IMG/VR virus record: IMGVR_UViG_3300044464_000029
Location: 1-63,920 of that record
Source: a virus
DNA: 63,920 nucleotides
Direction: 5' to 3' (one strand)
Below, one piece after another: positions 6,730 to 13,048 of the stretch (position 1 is the stretch's first letter; every line of letters starts with the position of its first letter). The translations under genes and the position numbers were made by a program. The notes below the pieces were generated by a model. That model did not search any database. It was not told the origin of the DNA and saw only the letters and a list, made by a program, of their open reading frames with translations.

Positions 6730-7057
6730 TGGTATCTCCAACGTAAACATCTTGGGAGGTAACTGTTTCACTGAAGTCGACTTCTTCATATTCCATCGCT
6801 TCAGTAAAGAGATCCATTCTCTCATCATGACTAAGATCTCCCGTACACTTGATTGCTTCTTCAAGCGTCATATTAGGGTAATGTTCCTGATCGAACGGTA
6901 CCTTAGTAACAAGAGTAGCCGTTCTACGAATAACAATTTCCTTCTTTGTTTCCATTCTTATAACCTCTTCAACTTCGTTGTGATGTTTCCAAGGACAATT
7001 ACACCCACATCGGATGCAATCAGTACAGAAACACACGGGCCAGTCTGCATAATCCAT
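6722..7057 (-). CDS. Cysteine-rich N-terminal hypothetical protein
   Basis: 111 residues. The N-terminus packs six cysteines and two histidines into about 20 residues (CFCTDCIRCGCNCP, KHH), a probable zinc site. ATG at 7057 follows TTAGGAG. A second in-frame ATG with GAGG ahead (METKKEIVIRR, about residue 35) could give a shorter form lacking the cysteines. Confidence 0.6.
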   Translation of the reverse strand: MDYADWPVCFCTDCIRCGCNCPWKHHNEVEEVIRMETKKEIVIRRTATLVTKVPFDQEHYPNMTLEEAIKCTGDLSHDERMDLFTEAMEYEEVDFSETVTSQDVYVGDTNG

Positions 7058-7070
7058 TTTATCTCCTAAC

Positions 7071-7129
7071 TAATAGTACATGACGGCACCCGCAGACACA
7101 AAGCCCACAGGTGCCATCAAATGCTATTA
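7071..7129. repeat. Nested-hairpin intergenic element 8
   Basis: Outer arms TAATAG/CTATTA (7071-7076, 7124-7129) and inner arms GGCACC/GGTGCC (7085-7090, 7110-7115), both perfect. It carries CCCACAGG at 7104-7111. Confidence 0.7.
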
Positions 7130-7477
7130 GTCAATACATCGTACATAGTGGTCGAGCGCCATCAACGCCTTGATATTATCAAAAACCAGGCAAGATGAAT
7201 GTCCTAGTTGGTCAATAATTTCAAAGCGAATGGCAGCCAAGAAATCATCTTTATCGAGGATAGTACCAGTACTAGCAAAGGCAGCGAATTGTATTCCTCG
7301 TACGCCACCATCAGCCCACCAAGATGCAATTTCCCGAGCTACTTCGGTGTGAATAATTTCCGTGAAGTATGGCCGCTTTATCCAGTGATCAACTTGCCTA
7401 ACAATGAACTCAGACGTATTGTCCATTGGACAAGGCTGCATATACTCTGGTGGTTTGTGATTCCCAGTACCACGCAT
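7127..7477 (-). CDS. Hypothetical protein
   Basis: 116 residues, unrecognised. Starts MRGTGNHKPPEYMQPCP after GGAAAGG. A globular alpha/beta pattern with several Trp residues (WIKRPYF, SWWADGG) and an N-terminal Pro/Cys segment. Coupled to the 33-residue membrane peptide upstream by TAATG. Confidence 0.55.
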   Translation of the reverse strand: MRGTGNHKPPEYMQPCPMDNTSEFIVRQVDHWIKRPYFTEIIHTEVAREIASWWADGGVRGIQFAAFASTGTILDKDDFLAAIRFEIIDQLGHSSCLVFDNIKALMALDHYVRCID

Positions 7478-7578
7478 TAGTTTCGACCTTTCCAGTTGAT
7501 AAAGAAGCTAGCAAACAACGCTCCGACGATAGCCATCAAAGCCAACATCGGACAGGCTATTGTCCAAAACTTATCCAT
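7477..7578 (-). CDS. 33-residue membrane peptide
   Basis: ATG at 7578 follows AGGAGTAAA. One hydrophobic helix (MLALMAIVGALFASFFI) ends in WKGRN, typical of a C-terminal-in single-span peptide. The TAATG overlap with the next gene supports translation. Confidence 0.55.
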   Translation of the reverse strand: MDKFWTIACPMLALMAIVGALFASFFINWKGRN

Positions 7579-7591
7579 TTTACTCCTCCTT

Positions 7592-7645
7592 ATTAGTCGT
7601 ACATGAATGCGCTAGTTTACACTAGCACAAACAAATGCGGCTAAT
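7592..7645. repeat. Nested-hairpin intergenic element 9
   Basis: Outer arms ATTAG/CTAAT (7592-7596, 7641-7645) enclose GCTAGT-ttac-ACTAGC (7611-7626). The 3' outer arm contains the stop codon of the preceding gene. Confidence 0.65.
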
Positions 7646-7805
7646 AATCAGACAATGCTACAATTTGCTTAAATGTATTCTCTGCCAACTTGTACACATC
7701 CCATGGCTTTCCATGAAAGGTATCAAATTCCACTTGCATCAAGGCCGCTTCAATGATCCTAGCAGCATCGCTTTCATCTACTCTAATAGTAATGCTCTTT
7801 GCCAT
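7641..7805 (-). CDS. 54-residue hypothetical protein
   Basis: Starts MAKSITIRVDESDAARI after AGGAATAAA. The opening beta strand followed by helices is reminiscent of ribbon-helix-helix regulators, but the match is only in the general pattern, so the product stays hypothetical. Confidence 0.55.
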   Translation of the reverse strand: MAKSITIRVDESDAARIIEAALMQVEFDTFHGKPWDVYKLAENTFKQIVALSDY

Positions 7806-7821
7806 TTTATTCCTCCATTAT

Positions 7822-7875
7822 TAGTTATGCATGACGCTTCCCGAAGAACCCCACAGGAAGCATCAAACGCAACTA
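7822..7875. repeat. Nested-hairpin intergenic element 10
   Basis: Outer arms TAGTT/AACTA (7822-7826, 7871-7875) and inner arms GCTTCC/GGAAGC (7836-7841, 7856-7861). CCCCACAGG (7849-7857) lies within the inner loop. Confidence 0.7.
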
Positions 7876-8025
7876 CTCCGGCTGCACTAATACTTGTTTG
7901 ACCAAGTCTTGCGATGCTGTCTCATGTATGCCCTGCATCCACTGCATGACGTCGGGCCAGGATAGCCCCCGTTCCAGCCCGCTAGTACCATTACGCCAAA
8001 GTATTACCAGTGTGAATTTACCCAC
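7873..8025 (-). CDS. 50-residue hypothetical protein
   Basis: GTG start at 8025 with GGAGGG a few bases upstream. Starts MGKFTLVILWRNGTSG. Its ribosome binding site overlaps copy 1 of the bipartite CCGATTCC-N12-CAATTC motif (8025-8056), suggesting regulation at the start. Function unknown. Confidence 0.55.
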   Translation of the reverse strand: MGKFTLVILWRNGTSGLERGLSWPDVMQWMQGIHETASQDLVKQVLVQPE

Positions 8026-8056
8026 CGATTCCCTCCAATTGTTTCAATTCTTTAGG
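8025..8056 (-). promoter_or_regulatory. Bipartite fixed-spacing motif, copy 1
   Basis: CCGATTCC (8025-8032), 12 bases, then CAATTCTTTAGG (8045-8056) on the plus strand. The same two blocks with the same 12-base gap recur at 11820, 13326 and 15755. This copy overlaps the ribosome binding site of the gene starting at 8025. Confidence 0.5.
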
Positions 8057-8059
8057 ACT

Positions 8060-8281
8060 CTAATGTAATATCATCCACTGGGAACAGTTAGCAATGTAAT
8101 GAATCTCTGCTACACGCATGAGATCGCTAACACGTCCAGTTGTGATATTCAATTCGTAGTACGACAACGCAAAATCAAATTCTCTTTTGTAAATTACGTA
8201 ACCATTAGGCATTCTAGAAGTATAAGACTTCTTTCCGCCCAAAGGCTGGTAAGCGAACCATTCAATACCGTTGTCTATCAC
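8060..8281 (-). CDS. Hypothetical protein
   Basis: 73 residues from a GTG at 8281 preceded by AAAGGATGACAAA. The longer frame crosses nested-hairpin element 11 and is rejected. Beta-rich, with aromatic residues (IEWFAYQPLGGKK). Unrecognised. Confidence 0.5.
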   Translation of the reverse strand: MIDNGIEWFAYQPLGGKKSYTSRMPNGYVIYKREFDFALSYYELNITTGRVSDLMRVAEIHYIANCSQWMILH

Positions 8282-8294
8282 TTTGTCATCCTTT

Positions 8295-8342
8295 GGTCGA
8301 ACAACACGACACAGGATTGATCCTGTATCATGCAGAACGGCC
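8295..8342. repeat. Nested-hairpin intergenic element 11
   Basis: Outer arms GGTCG/CGGCC (8295-8299, 8338-8342; one G-T pair) enclose ACAGGA-ttga-TCCTGT (8311-8326). The linkers AACAACACG and ATCATGCAGAAC match the family signature. Confidence 0.65.
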
Positions 8343-8346
8343 AACT

Positions 8347-8538
8347 TTATTCTTGGTAGCTGTGTCCTTCAATCTTACCATGCCCACAACGGATGGCAGC
8401 AGAACCACCAGGACAATTGTACGGCACTTCGATGTTCATTACTACCATAATAAATTGATGTGCGTTCACTTGGCTATGTGCGGAACATCGAACTTCTTTA
8501 GTTCCGCCACTACACCACTTAGTTACTGTTTCTGCCAT
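8347..8538 (-). CDS. Small Cys/His-rich protein
   Basis: 63 residues from the ATG at 8538, six bases after the stop of the 30-residue membrane gene, with GGAAGAGAG ahead. Cysteines and histidines are spaced as CSGG, VRCSAH, CPGG and RCGHG, suggesting a zinc site. Unrecognised. Confidence 0.55.
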   Translation of the reverse strand: MAETVTKWCSGGTKEVRCSAHSQVNAHQFIMVVMNIEVPYNCPGGSAAIRCGHGKIEGHSYQE

Positions 8539-8543
8539 TACTA

Positions 8544-8636
8544 CTAAACTCTCTTCCACTTAGTCAGTACAATACCGAGGGCAACCAACAGTCCACCGGT
8601 AACTACTGCACCAAGGTACAAAATTGCAGCTTCCAT
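8544..8636 (-). CDS. 30-residue membrane peptide
   Basis: Starts MEAAILYLGAVV and is one hydrophobic helix ending KWKRV. It lies six bases before the next gene's ATG. Weak ribosome binding site (GAAGGTGAAAATAAA). Downstream of the TGTCAA/TTGACA dyad at 8662-8677. Confidence 0.5.
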   Translation of the reverse strand: MEAAILYLGAVVTGGLLVALGIVLTKWKRV

Positions 8637-8661
8637 TTTATTTTCACCTTCTTACTTTAAC

Positions 8662-8677
8662 TGTCAAAAACTTGACA
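8662..8677. promoter_or_regulatory. TGTCAA-N4-TTGACA dyad
   Basis: A perfect 6-bp dyad just upstream of the 8636 start. It could be an operator or a small hairpin. The minus-strand TTGACA lacks a well-spaced -10 box. Confidence 0.35.
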
Positions 8678-8681
8678 CAAT

Positions 8682-8719
8682 TAGGTAAGCAAAAAGCCCA
8701 CAGGCAGGGTTCTTACCTA
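8682..8719. repeat. Intergenic stem element 12
   Basis: A perfect 8-bp stem TAGGTAAG/CTTACCTA (8682-8689, 8712-8719), with CCCACAGG (8697-8704) in the loop. Simpler than the nested elements but in the same position relative to genes. Confidence 0.6.
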
Positions 8720-8728
8720 TCCTATGAG

Positions 8729-9043
8729 CTAGATCCAACTACTTGGGTTGTCATTACTACCCGAACCGGACCACCATGAACCATGCCCTTGTCCGGTGTG
8801 ACCACTTACTTTCCTTGCTACGTCTTCGATTTTCTTCCGCATACTAGAACTGACCTTACCGCTTTTTGCCAATTTAGCTAATTCATCTGCCGCGTGCCTG
8901 CGTGCGTCGACAGCATACTGCGCTGCCCTTTTGGCACTGGTATTGCCCTTGGCGACTGAATTAGCTGCCCTGGCAACGGCAGTTTGATAGTCATTTAGTA
9001 GACTTTTGGCTATTGCCTTTGCTTTGTCATCATTGGATGCCAA
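8729..9043 (-). CDS. Helical Ala/Lys-rich protein
   Basis: About 104 residues. Long amphipathic helices rich in Ala, Lys and Ser (AKAIAKSLL, AVARAANSVAKG) precede a low-complexity Gly/Ser/Trp tail (WWSGSGSND). Start uncertain: TTG at 9043 has AAAGG at good spacing, while a GTG at 9100 lies in the loop of a 9-bp hairpin. Higher GC than its neighbours to the left. Possibly DNA-associated; function unknown. Confidence 0.55.
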   Translation of the reverse strand: MASNDDKAKAIAKSLLNDYQTAVARAANSVAKGNTSAKRAAQYAVDARRHAADELAKLAKSGKVSSSMRKKIEDVARKVSGHTGQGHGSWWSGSGSNDNPSSWI

Positions 9044-9083
9044 CTTAATTACCTTTCGTTGTTCTTTTTCTTTGTTGCTGAGT

Positions 9084-9113
9084 GGGCCAGGACAGCTCAC
9101 GCCATCCTGGCCC
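9084..9113. terminator. GC-rich hairpin after the 9155-9907 gene
   Basis: A perfect 9-bp stem GGGCCAGGA/TCCTGGCCC (9084-9092, 9105-9113) with a 12-base loop, about 40 bases past the stop of the upstream gene. No T-run follows on the minus strand, so it may be an attenuator or processing hairpin rather than a full terminator. The alternative GTG start of the next gene is in the loop. Confidence 0.5.
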
Positions 9114-9154
9114 GCGATTTTGATTTGAGTCTGTTTCGTCAGACTTACTCTTTA

Positions 9155-9907
9155 CTATTCGTTGTCGTCCGGGATCTCGGTCCCGCCGTCAACCTCGTCG
9201 TCACTGACAACCTTGCCGTTCTTGGAGTTCTTAGCCTTTTCGGCCAGCTTCGCAGCCTTGTCCGTGTTGTAAGTGTCGGTGCCTTCCTGCACTGCCAAGT
9301 CCATTGTAGCTTCGTCAACGCCCTGAGTAGCAAGCATTGCCCGCTTCTTCTCAATGAGCTTGTCAGCCGCGTCGGACTTCGAAACCCACAGAGCAAGACG
9401 GTCCTTAGCATACAGTGCCTTACCGACTGCAACAGTCAGCAGGTTAAGGTTTTCCTCAGGAGTGCGGTTGCTCGCTCGTGTAGTACCACCACGAGTGGCA
9501 ATGTGCTCCCGACGTACCTTCCACCAGGCAAGGGCTTCATCGCGGAGAATGTAAACCCGCGCTTCGGTATCACCATCGGCCTTGACAAGAATGTGCGGAA
9601 TACGGTTCCTAGTAGCCTTAACGGTCTGGTAGACCGCCTGTGGCACTGTGTACTCAGAACCATCTAGGTCTTCCCCAGCGGCAATCTTCTCCCGCATGAG
9701 GTGCTGAGTAACATACGCGGCGAAATCAGTTACACTAAGTGCACCATCCGGCACACTAGATACTGTCTCGACGGGTACTTCTACTTCAGCTTCGACTGTC
9801 TGCTCCGCACTTTCACTTACAACATTGTCCGTGTTCTGCTCGCTGCTGTCTGTAGCTACAGCCTCTGGCGCATCGGCAATGTCGTCGAAAATGTCAACGT
9901 CACTCAT
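9155..9907 (-). CDS. Hypothetical protein, probably highly expressed
   Basis: 250 residues, unrecognised. The N-terminal 55 residues are acidic and disordered (Asp, Glu, Val, Ser). The core contains HILVKADGD, then EARVYILRDEALAWWK, a compact alpha/beta domain, and the C-terminus is helical then acidic. GC content and codon use are higher than in neighbouring genes. It follows the best sigma70-like promoter in the window (9994-10022) and a coupled 23-codon leader frame, so early, strong expression is likely. Role unknown. Confidence 0.7.
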   Translation of the reverse strand: MSDVDIFDDIADAPEAVATDSSEQNTDNVVSESAEQTVEAEVEVPVETVSSVPDGALSVTDFAAYVTQHLMREKIAAGEDLDGSEYTVPQAVYQTVKATRNRIPHILVKADGDTEARVYILRDEALAWWKVRREHIATRGGTTRASNRTPEENLNLLTVAVGKALYAKDRLALWVSKSDAADKLIEKKRAMLATQGVDEATMDLAVQEGTDTYNTDKAAKLAEKAKNSKNGKVVSDDEVDGGTEIPDDNE

Positions 9908-9975
9908 TGAATTGTCAACTTTCTGTTAGTTGTTGTTATTTCTGGTCTTACTTCTGTCTGGCTTTTGCCATCCAT
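9904..9975 (-). CDS. 23-codon leader frame
   Basis: ATG at 9975, starting MDGKSQTEVRPEITTTNRK and ending in an ATGA overlap with the 9907 start. It lies directly downstream of the promoter. Its own ribosome binding site is weak. It could be a leader peptide that couples or tunes translation of the next gene, or an accidental frame. Confidence 0.4.
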   Translation of the reverse strand: MDGKSQTEVRPEITTTNRKLTIQ

Positions 9976-9993
9976 TTTTGTTCTTCTTGCTCT

Positions 9994-10022
9994 ACTGTAC
10001 TGCGTAACACTCACAATGTCAA
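9994..10022 (-). promoter_or_regulatory. Strong sigma70-like promoter
   Basis: Minus strand: consensus TTGACA (10017-10022) and TACAGT (9994-9999), separated by exactly 17 bases. An A/T-rich run (TAAAAATTTTTA, about 10041-10052) lies upstream like an UP element. Confidence 0.75.
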
Positions 10023-10076
10023 GCACATTTTCCCAGCTTTTAAAAATTTTTAGCTCGCTGGGTGCCTGGGGTAGGT

Positions 10077-10098
10077 CCCACAGGTGCTTACCTGTGGG
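10077..10098. terminator. CCCACAGGT hairpin
   Basis: A perfect 9-bp stem CCCACAGGT/ACCTGTGGG with loop gctt. Both arms carry the genome-wide CCTGTGGG motif. It lies between the gene at 10272 and the promoter at 10022, a place for termination or insulation, but there is no clear T-run. Confidence 0.5.
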
Positions 10099-10130
10099 TC
10101 TGTCTCGCAGGCATGTGATGTGCTCTCGGT

Positions 10131-10183
10131 CTTGCTGGTACGGTCCTGCGTCTTCTTTCTTATGACTCAAGTGTACCAGCAAG
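10131..10183. repeat. Perfect 11-bp inverted repeat
   Basis: CTTGCTGGTAC (10131-10141) and GTACCAGCAAG (10173-10183) with a 31-base loop, in the gap 10100-10271. A smaller hairpin, CCTAG-atcaa-CTAGG followed by TTTTT, lies at 10207-10226. No gene is seen in this gap. Confidence 0.6.
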
Positions 10184-10271
10184 TCAGTCAACACACAACT
10201 TATAAGCCTAGATCAACTAGGTTTTTCTGGGTTTATTTTTGATCTTGTTTGGATGATGTGAAGATGTTACT

Positions 10272-11168
10272 TCAGAGTAGGTTGCGGTGTTGTAGATCTA
10301 GCAAAATACGCTCCCCGGGCGTTGACACCCGAATGATGTGCTTGGGTCGACCTCTGCCTGTCACATATGCTTTGAGTTCAACCAATCCATACCGAATTAA
10401 ATATCTTAGATCGGTACGGGCTTTTTGTCCGAATGTAGAAGTAGGCACATAAGCTTGGGCGCCTTGTGCACCATTATAGATCTGCGGTTGAAACTCCTGA
10501 TTCGGCGTGGCTACGTTAGCTCTAGTGTCTCTGATAGACACTACACCAATGTATGGCTTTTTGTCCGAATCTTGCTGTTGATTTGAATTTTCTGATTCTT
10601 CCGCATTCTCTGCTTTGTCTGAATTTTCTGAATTTTCTAATTCTAGCAATCTTTGCTGCTGTTGTACGGTTTGTGCTAATCTACCGTTTCGATGGATATC
10701 TTCCGCCTCTGCGGTTCCTCTACTAAGCATTTGAAGCATTTTTAGAGATCTAACTGGAATTGTCGCATTTATTATGATCTCGTCGGCACCTATCCAAGAC
10801 ATTGGTGTATAGGCATAATTTTCACGAAACTCGTTAACTTCCTGAATTATCTCAGAGACGAGTTCTGCCTTAATTCTGCCATCTTGGGTCATGTTGCCGT
10901 ATTCATCCCTCAATTGTGGAGTATAGCCACGTTCAGCGGCATTTTCCGATCTCTCCACAATTGCCCGAATTTGAGGCTGTCCTAAGAAATTGTTGAGACC
11001 TGTGAGTGCGTCCTGATCTCCGGACTCTTTGAGCCTTGTCCTACTTAGTTCGGCTTCTAGCCATATGGCTAGTTCCATGCTCATTTCGCCTAGTTCTAGG
11101 ACGTTTGGATGGTTACCTACTAATTTGTGCGCTATGAATATAGCTTGTCCGAAATTCATTATTGGCAT
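10272..11168 (-). CDS. Probable winged-helix DNA-binding protein
   Basis: 298 residues. The C-terminal 60 residues (TDLRYLIRYGLVELKAY, then a GRGRPKHIIRV wing and a TPGERILL end) look like a winged helix-turn-helix. The middle is a Glu/Asn/Ser/Gln-rich linker (about 175-205), and the N-terminus is helical. The start is preceded by a 13-bp inverted repeat (11191-11244) that could be its operator or a 5' hairpin. A candidate regulator of the left arm; not assigned to a named family. Confidence 0.6.
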   Translation of the reverse strand: MPIMNFGQAIFIAHKLVGNHPNVLELGEMSMELAIWLEAELSRTRLKESGDQDALTGLNNFLGQPQIRAIVERSENAAERGYTPQLRDEYGNMTQDGRIKAELVSEIIQEVNEFRENYAYTPMSWIGADEIIINATIPVRSLKMLQMLSRGTAEAEDIHRNGRLAQTVQQQQRLLELENSENSDKAENAEESENSNQQQDSDKKPYIGVVSIRDTRANVATPNQEFQPQIYNGAQGAQAYVPTSTFGQKARTDLRYLIRYGLVELKAYVTGRGRPKHIIRVSTPGERILLDLQHRNLL

Positions 11169-11190
11169 TTTTGTTCGTCACTCTCTGTGT

Positions 11191-11244
11191 TCATGAGGTA
11201 GCACAGGGCTTTAATTCGGTCTTATGCCTCATGCTACCACATGA
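11191..11244. promoter_or_regulatory. 13-bp inverted repeat upstream of 10272-11168
   Basis: TCATGAGGTAGCA (11191-11203) and TGCTACCACATGA (11232-11244) pair at 12 of 13 positions. On the minus strand this lies between TTGACA (RC at about 11249-11254) and the ATG at 11168, so it may be an autoregulatory operator. No good -10 box is evident. Confidence 0.45.
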
Positions 11245-11641
11245 CTACAGGGGCTGTGTCAACGGCTCTCAGAGCAAGATCAAGATGTTAATTATTTTAA
11301 AGTTTCTTGTTCACGACTTTCAGAGCCGTCTTAAAGGCGTAGGAAAGCGGTTTCCTAGAGCAATATTTTGGTCTTAATGTATGTGTTGATCAACACATAT
11401 AACTAATATGGACGTGCTAAAGTTCCTAGATTTTTGTGACGCAATTAGGGTCCCAAGACCAGCGAACTTAAGACGCATGATCGGTAACTCTTGGCACCTA
11501 AATAAGTGTGTCTATCTTAGGACACCCCAATAAATAAGTAATTTTAGTACAATTGTACACGTGAGTTTGAAGGCAAATGCCCGTTTTCGTTCGAACATCT
11601 GTATTAAAACCCGATAATACATATTAGTTGATGTTTCTACT
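11245..11641. other. Non-coding region with palindromes
   Basis: No convincing gene on either strand for about 400 bp. It contains an inverted repeat ACGGCTCT/AGAGCCGT (about 11259 and 11323), a perfect 20-bp palindrome at 11380-11399, and short A/T-rich tracts. A replication origin or control region is possible, but no iterons or DnaA boxes were recognised. Confidence 0.45.
11380..11399. repeat. Perfect 20-bp palindrome
   Basis: TATGTGTTGATCAACACATA reads the same on both strands with no spacer. It lies in gene-free DNA, so it may be a dimeric protein site or cruciform. No copy was noticed elsewhere. Confidence 0.7.
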
Positions 11642-11935
11642 TTAGGGGGGTAGGTTTTTTGGGGGTTGAATACAGGTGGTACCTGTGTGTGAATGTGTGT
11701 GAATGGTTCTGATGTGTAGTTTGGGTGTTATGTCCGATTCCTTGATCATCCGCTGTTGAGAGCCCCGTGCTGGGCTCCAAAGATAGAAATAAGCTTTTAA
11801 GCGTATTAAGGAAAGGTCACCGATTCCCAGCAAAAGGGCCAATTCTTTAGGACCTGATGGGGTATGGTTAAAAATGTCCGAATTGCACCGTACACCGATT
11901 TGATGATCATCGATGTACGATGCTAAATCGTACAT
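11642..11935 (-). CDS. Doubtful small reading frame with PKEL motif
   Basis: 97 residues, starting MYDLASYIDDHQIGV; no clear ribosome binding site. Residues about 28-40 read GPKELALLLGIG, similar to SPKELGLLVGIG in another doubtful frame at 15622-15816. The similarity comes from copy 2 of a bipartite DNA motif (11820-11851), so it may be DNA-level. The C-terminal half looks random. Low confidence as a gene. Confidence 0.25.
   Translation of the reverse strand: MYDLASYIDDHQIGVRCNSDIFNHTPSGPKELALLLGIGDLSLIRLKAYFYLWSPARGSQQRMIKESDITPKLHIRTIHTHSHTGTTCIQPPKNLPP
11820..11851 (-). promoter_or_regulatory. Bipartite fixed-spacing motif, copy 2
   Basis: CCGATTCC (11820-11827), 12 bases, CAATTCTTTAGG (11840-11851). 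Blocks and spacing are identical to copy 1. Confidence 0.5.
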
Positions 11936-12017
11936 TTCACGTGCTATGTGCTATTTATGTCATTTTTATGGTGATTTGGGAATGATTAACCCATGTTGCA
12001 TAGATTGATTGTATCTA

Positions 12018-12266
12018 TTACCAAATGAAGTTGTATCCAGCCAAACGGGTGGATGTAGATGGACCTGTGGCTGAAAGTCTCGCTTCTAGCTCTGGTGAAG
12101 CAATTACGCAGTCTGTGCCCTTACGGTAGATAAGTCCGATTTCGTTCGGTTGCTGCATAGATATCGGCTTTGATCCGTATGTGGTGAATGTGTGCTTTGT
12201 CCGCTTTCCCCGTTGTTTGGTGGTATAGGGCATAGGTACGGTTGGCTCATGTTCGGGCGTTGCCAT
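12018..12266 (-). CDS. Small basic hypothetical protein
   Basis: 82 residues from the ATG at 12266, which has AGGAG nine bases ahead. Starts MATPEHEPTVPMPYTTKQ. Basic and low in hydrophobic residues until a short ordered C-terminal part (NEIGLIYRKGTDCVIASPE). Unrecognised. Confidence 0.5.
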   Translation of the reverse strand: MATPEHEPTVPMPYTTKQRGKRTKHTFTTYGSKPISMQQPNEIGLIYRKGTDCVIASPELEARLSATGPSTSTRLAGYNFIW

Positions 12267-12459
12267 GCTGTATGCTCCTAATGTCCGTTTTGATGCTGAT
12301 TGTCTTGCTGTTTGTTGATCTTGATGCACTGTGCTTGGTGCTAGCACCCTCCGATGGGTCTTAAGACCCATCTCAGAGGCTCGCTGGCTTGATTTCCTGC
12401 CGTCTCGGTCTCTCTGTATGGGTAATGATGTGGATCTTGTTAGGATTGCTCTCAGCGGG

Positions 12460-12657
12460 TTAGTCTCCGTGGATCAAGGTCCATTCGTACGTGTGTTCGT
12501 CAAACTGTACTACATTGTGCGGTGCGCCTATACCATCCCCATATGGATTGATTTGGTGAATAGTATGGTTAATTGGGTTGTTTGTTGGAATTGCGAAAAT
12601 TGAGATGATTAGTAGAATTAAGATAGTTAAATCACTCCTTAGGTAGACATTCGACAT
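12460..12657 (-). CDS. Small secreted or membrane-anchored protein
   Basis: 65 residues from the ATG at 12657. A charged start, then a hydrophobic helix (LTILILLIISIFAIP), then a polar, His/Asn/Pro-rich external domain: either an uncleaved anchor or a signal peptide. No good ribosome binding site, and the start lies in an imperfect inverted repeat (12641-12703). Function unknown; such proteins sometimes act in superinfection exclusion. Confidence 0.45.
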   Translation of the reverse strand: MSNVYLRSDLTILILLIISIFAIPTNNPINHTIHQINPYGDGIGAPHNVVQFDEHTYEWTLIHGD

Positions 12658-12703
12658 ATGGGATTTTAATGTTGAATTCTGCCCATATGTCTGATGAGTA
12701 CCT
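12641..12703. repeat. Imperfect inverted repeat around a gene junction
   Basis: Arms 12641-12662 and 12682-12703 pair at 18 of 22 positions, with a 19-base spacer. The stem brackets the junction between the 12702-12977 gene and the start at 12657. The arms include ACATATGGG/CCCATATGT. Confidence 0.55.
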
Positions 12704-12977
12704 AATTGTTGGTTTTCCACTGTATGTGATTCTTACCGCATTTGCACACTGTTTGTGCAATAATGTCCTTTTCGTACTGCTCTTCGATGAATAGGGCTGC
12801 ATCTTGCAATCCAGCCCTATAGGCACTATTTAGTGCGTTTGCAGCTTCTGTGGCGTTTTTCTTTGTTGTCCCTCCTATGACAGTTCCATTCATTTGTCCG
12901 TTTATGTACCTATCTACGTAGTATTGGCCATATCGACCGCCTACTTCGTATTTGGTACCTTCTGTGGGCTTTGTCAT
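12702..12977 (-). CDS. Hypothetical protein with C-terminal CxC
   Basis: 91 residues after AAAGGGCCTATTTC. Starts MTKPTEGTKYEVGGRYGQ. A beta-rich N-terminal half is followed by an amphipathic helix (ATEAANALNSAYRAGLQD) and a short VCKCGKNH end. Unrecognised. Confidence 0.55.
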   Translation of the reverse strand: MTKPTEGTKYEVGGRYGQYYVDRYINGQMNGTVIGGTTKKNATEAANALNSAYRAGLQDAALFIEEQYEKDIIAQTVCKCGKNHIQWKTNN

Positions 12978-13003
12978 GAAATAGGCCCTTTCTAGGTAGA
13001 CAT

Positions 13004-13040
13004 AATCTGGTATGTCCGTTTTGAGCGGACATACCAGATT
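13004..13040. repeat. Perfect 15-bp hairpin with TGTCCG arms
   Basis: AATCTGGTATGTCCG (13004-13018) and its exact reverse complement (13026-13040) with a 7-base loop. It looks like a gene-enclosing inverted repeat of the 14.5-17.9 kb block with no gene between the arms. Confidence 0.75.
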
Positions 13041-13048
13041 AAATCCGA

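Noticed and set aside
9059-9667. Plus-strand open frame of 202 codons
   Set aside because: Antisense to the well-supported 9155-9907 gene, no ribosome binding site, and protein-like composition only on the other strand.
11580-11600. Possible tRNA T-arm (GTTCGAAC)
   Set aside because: No acceptor, D or anticodon stem could be built around it.
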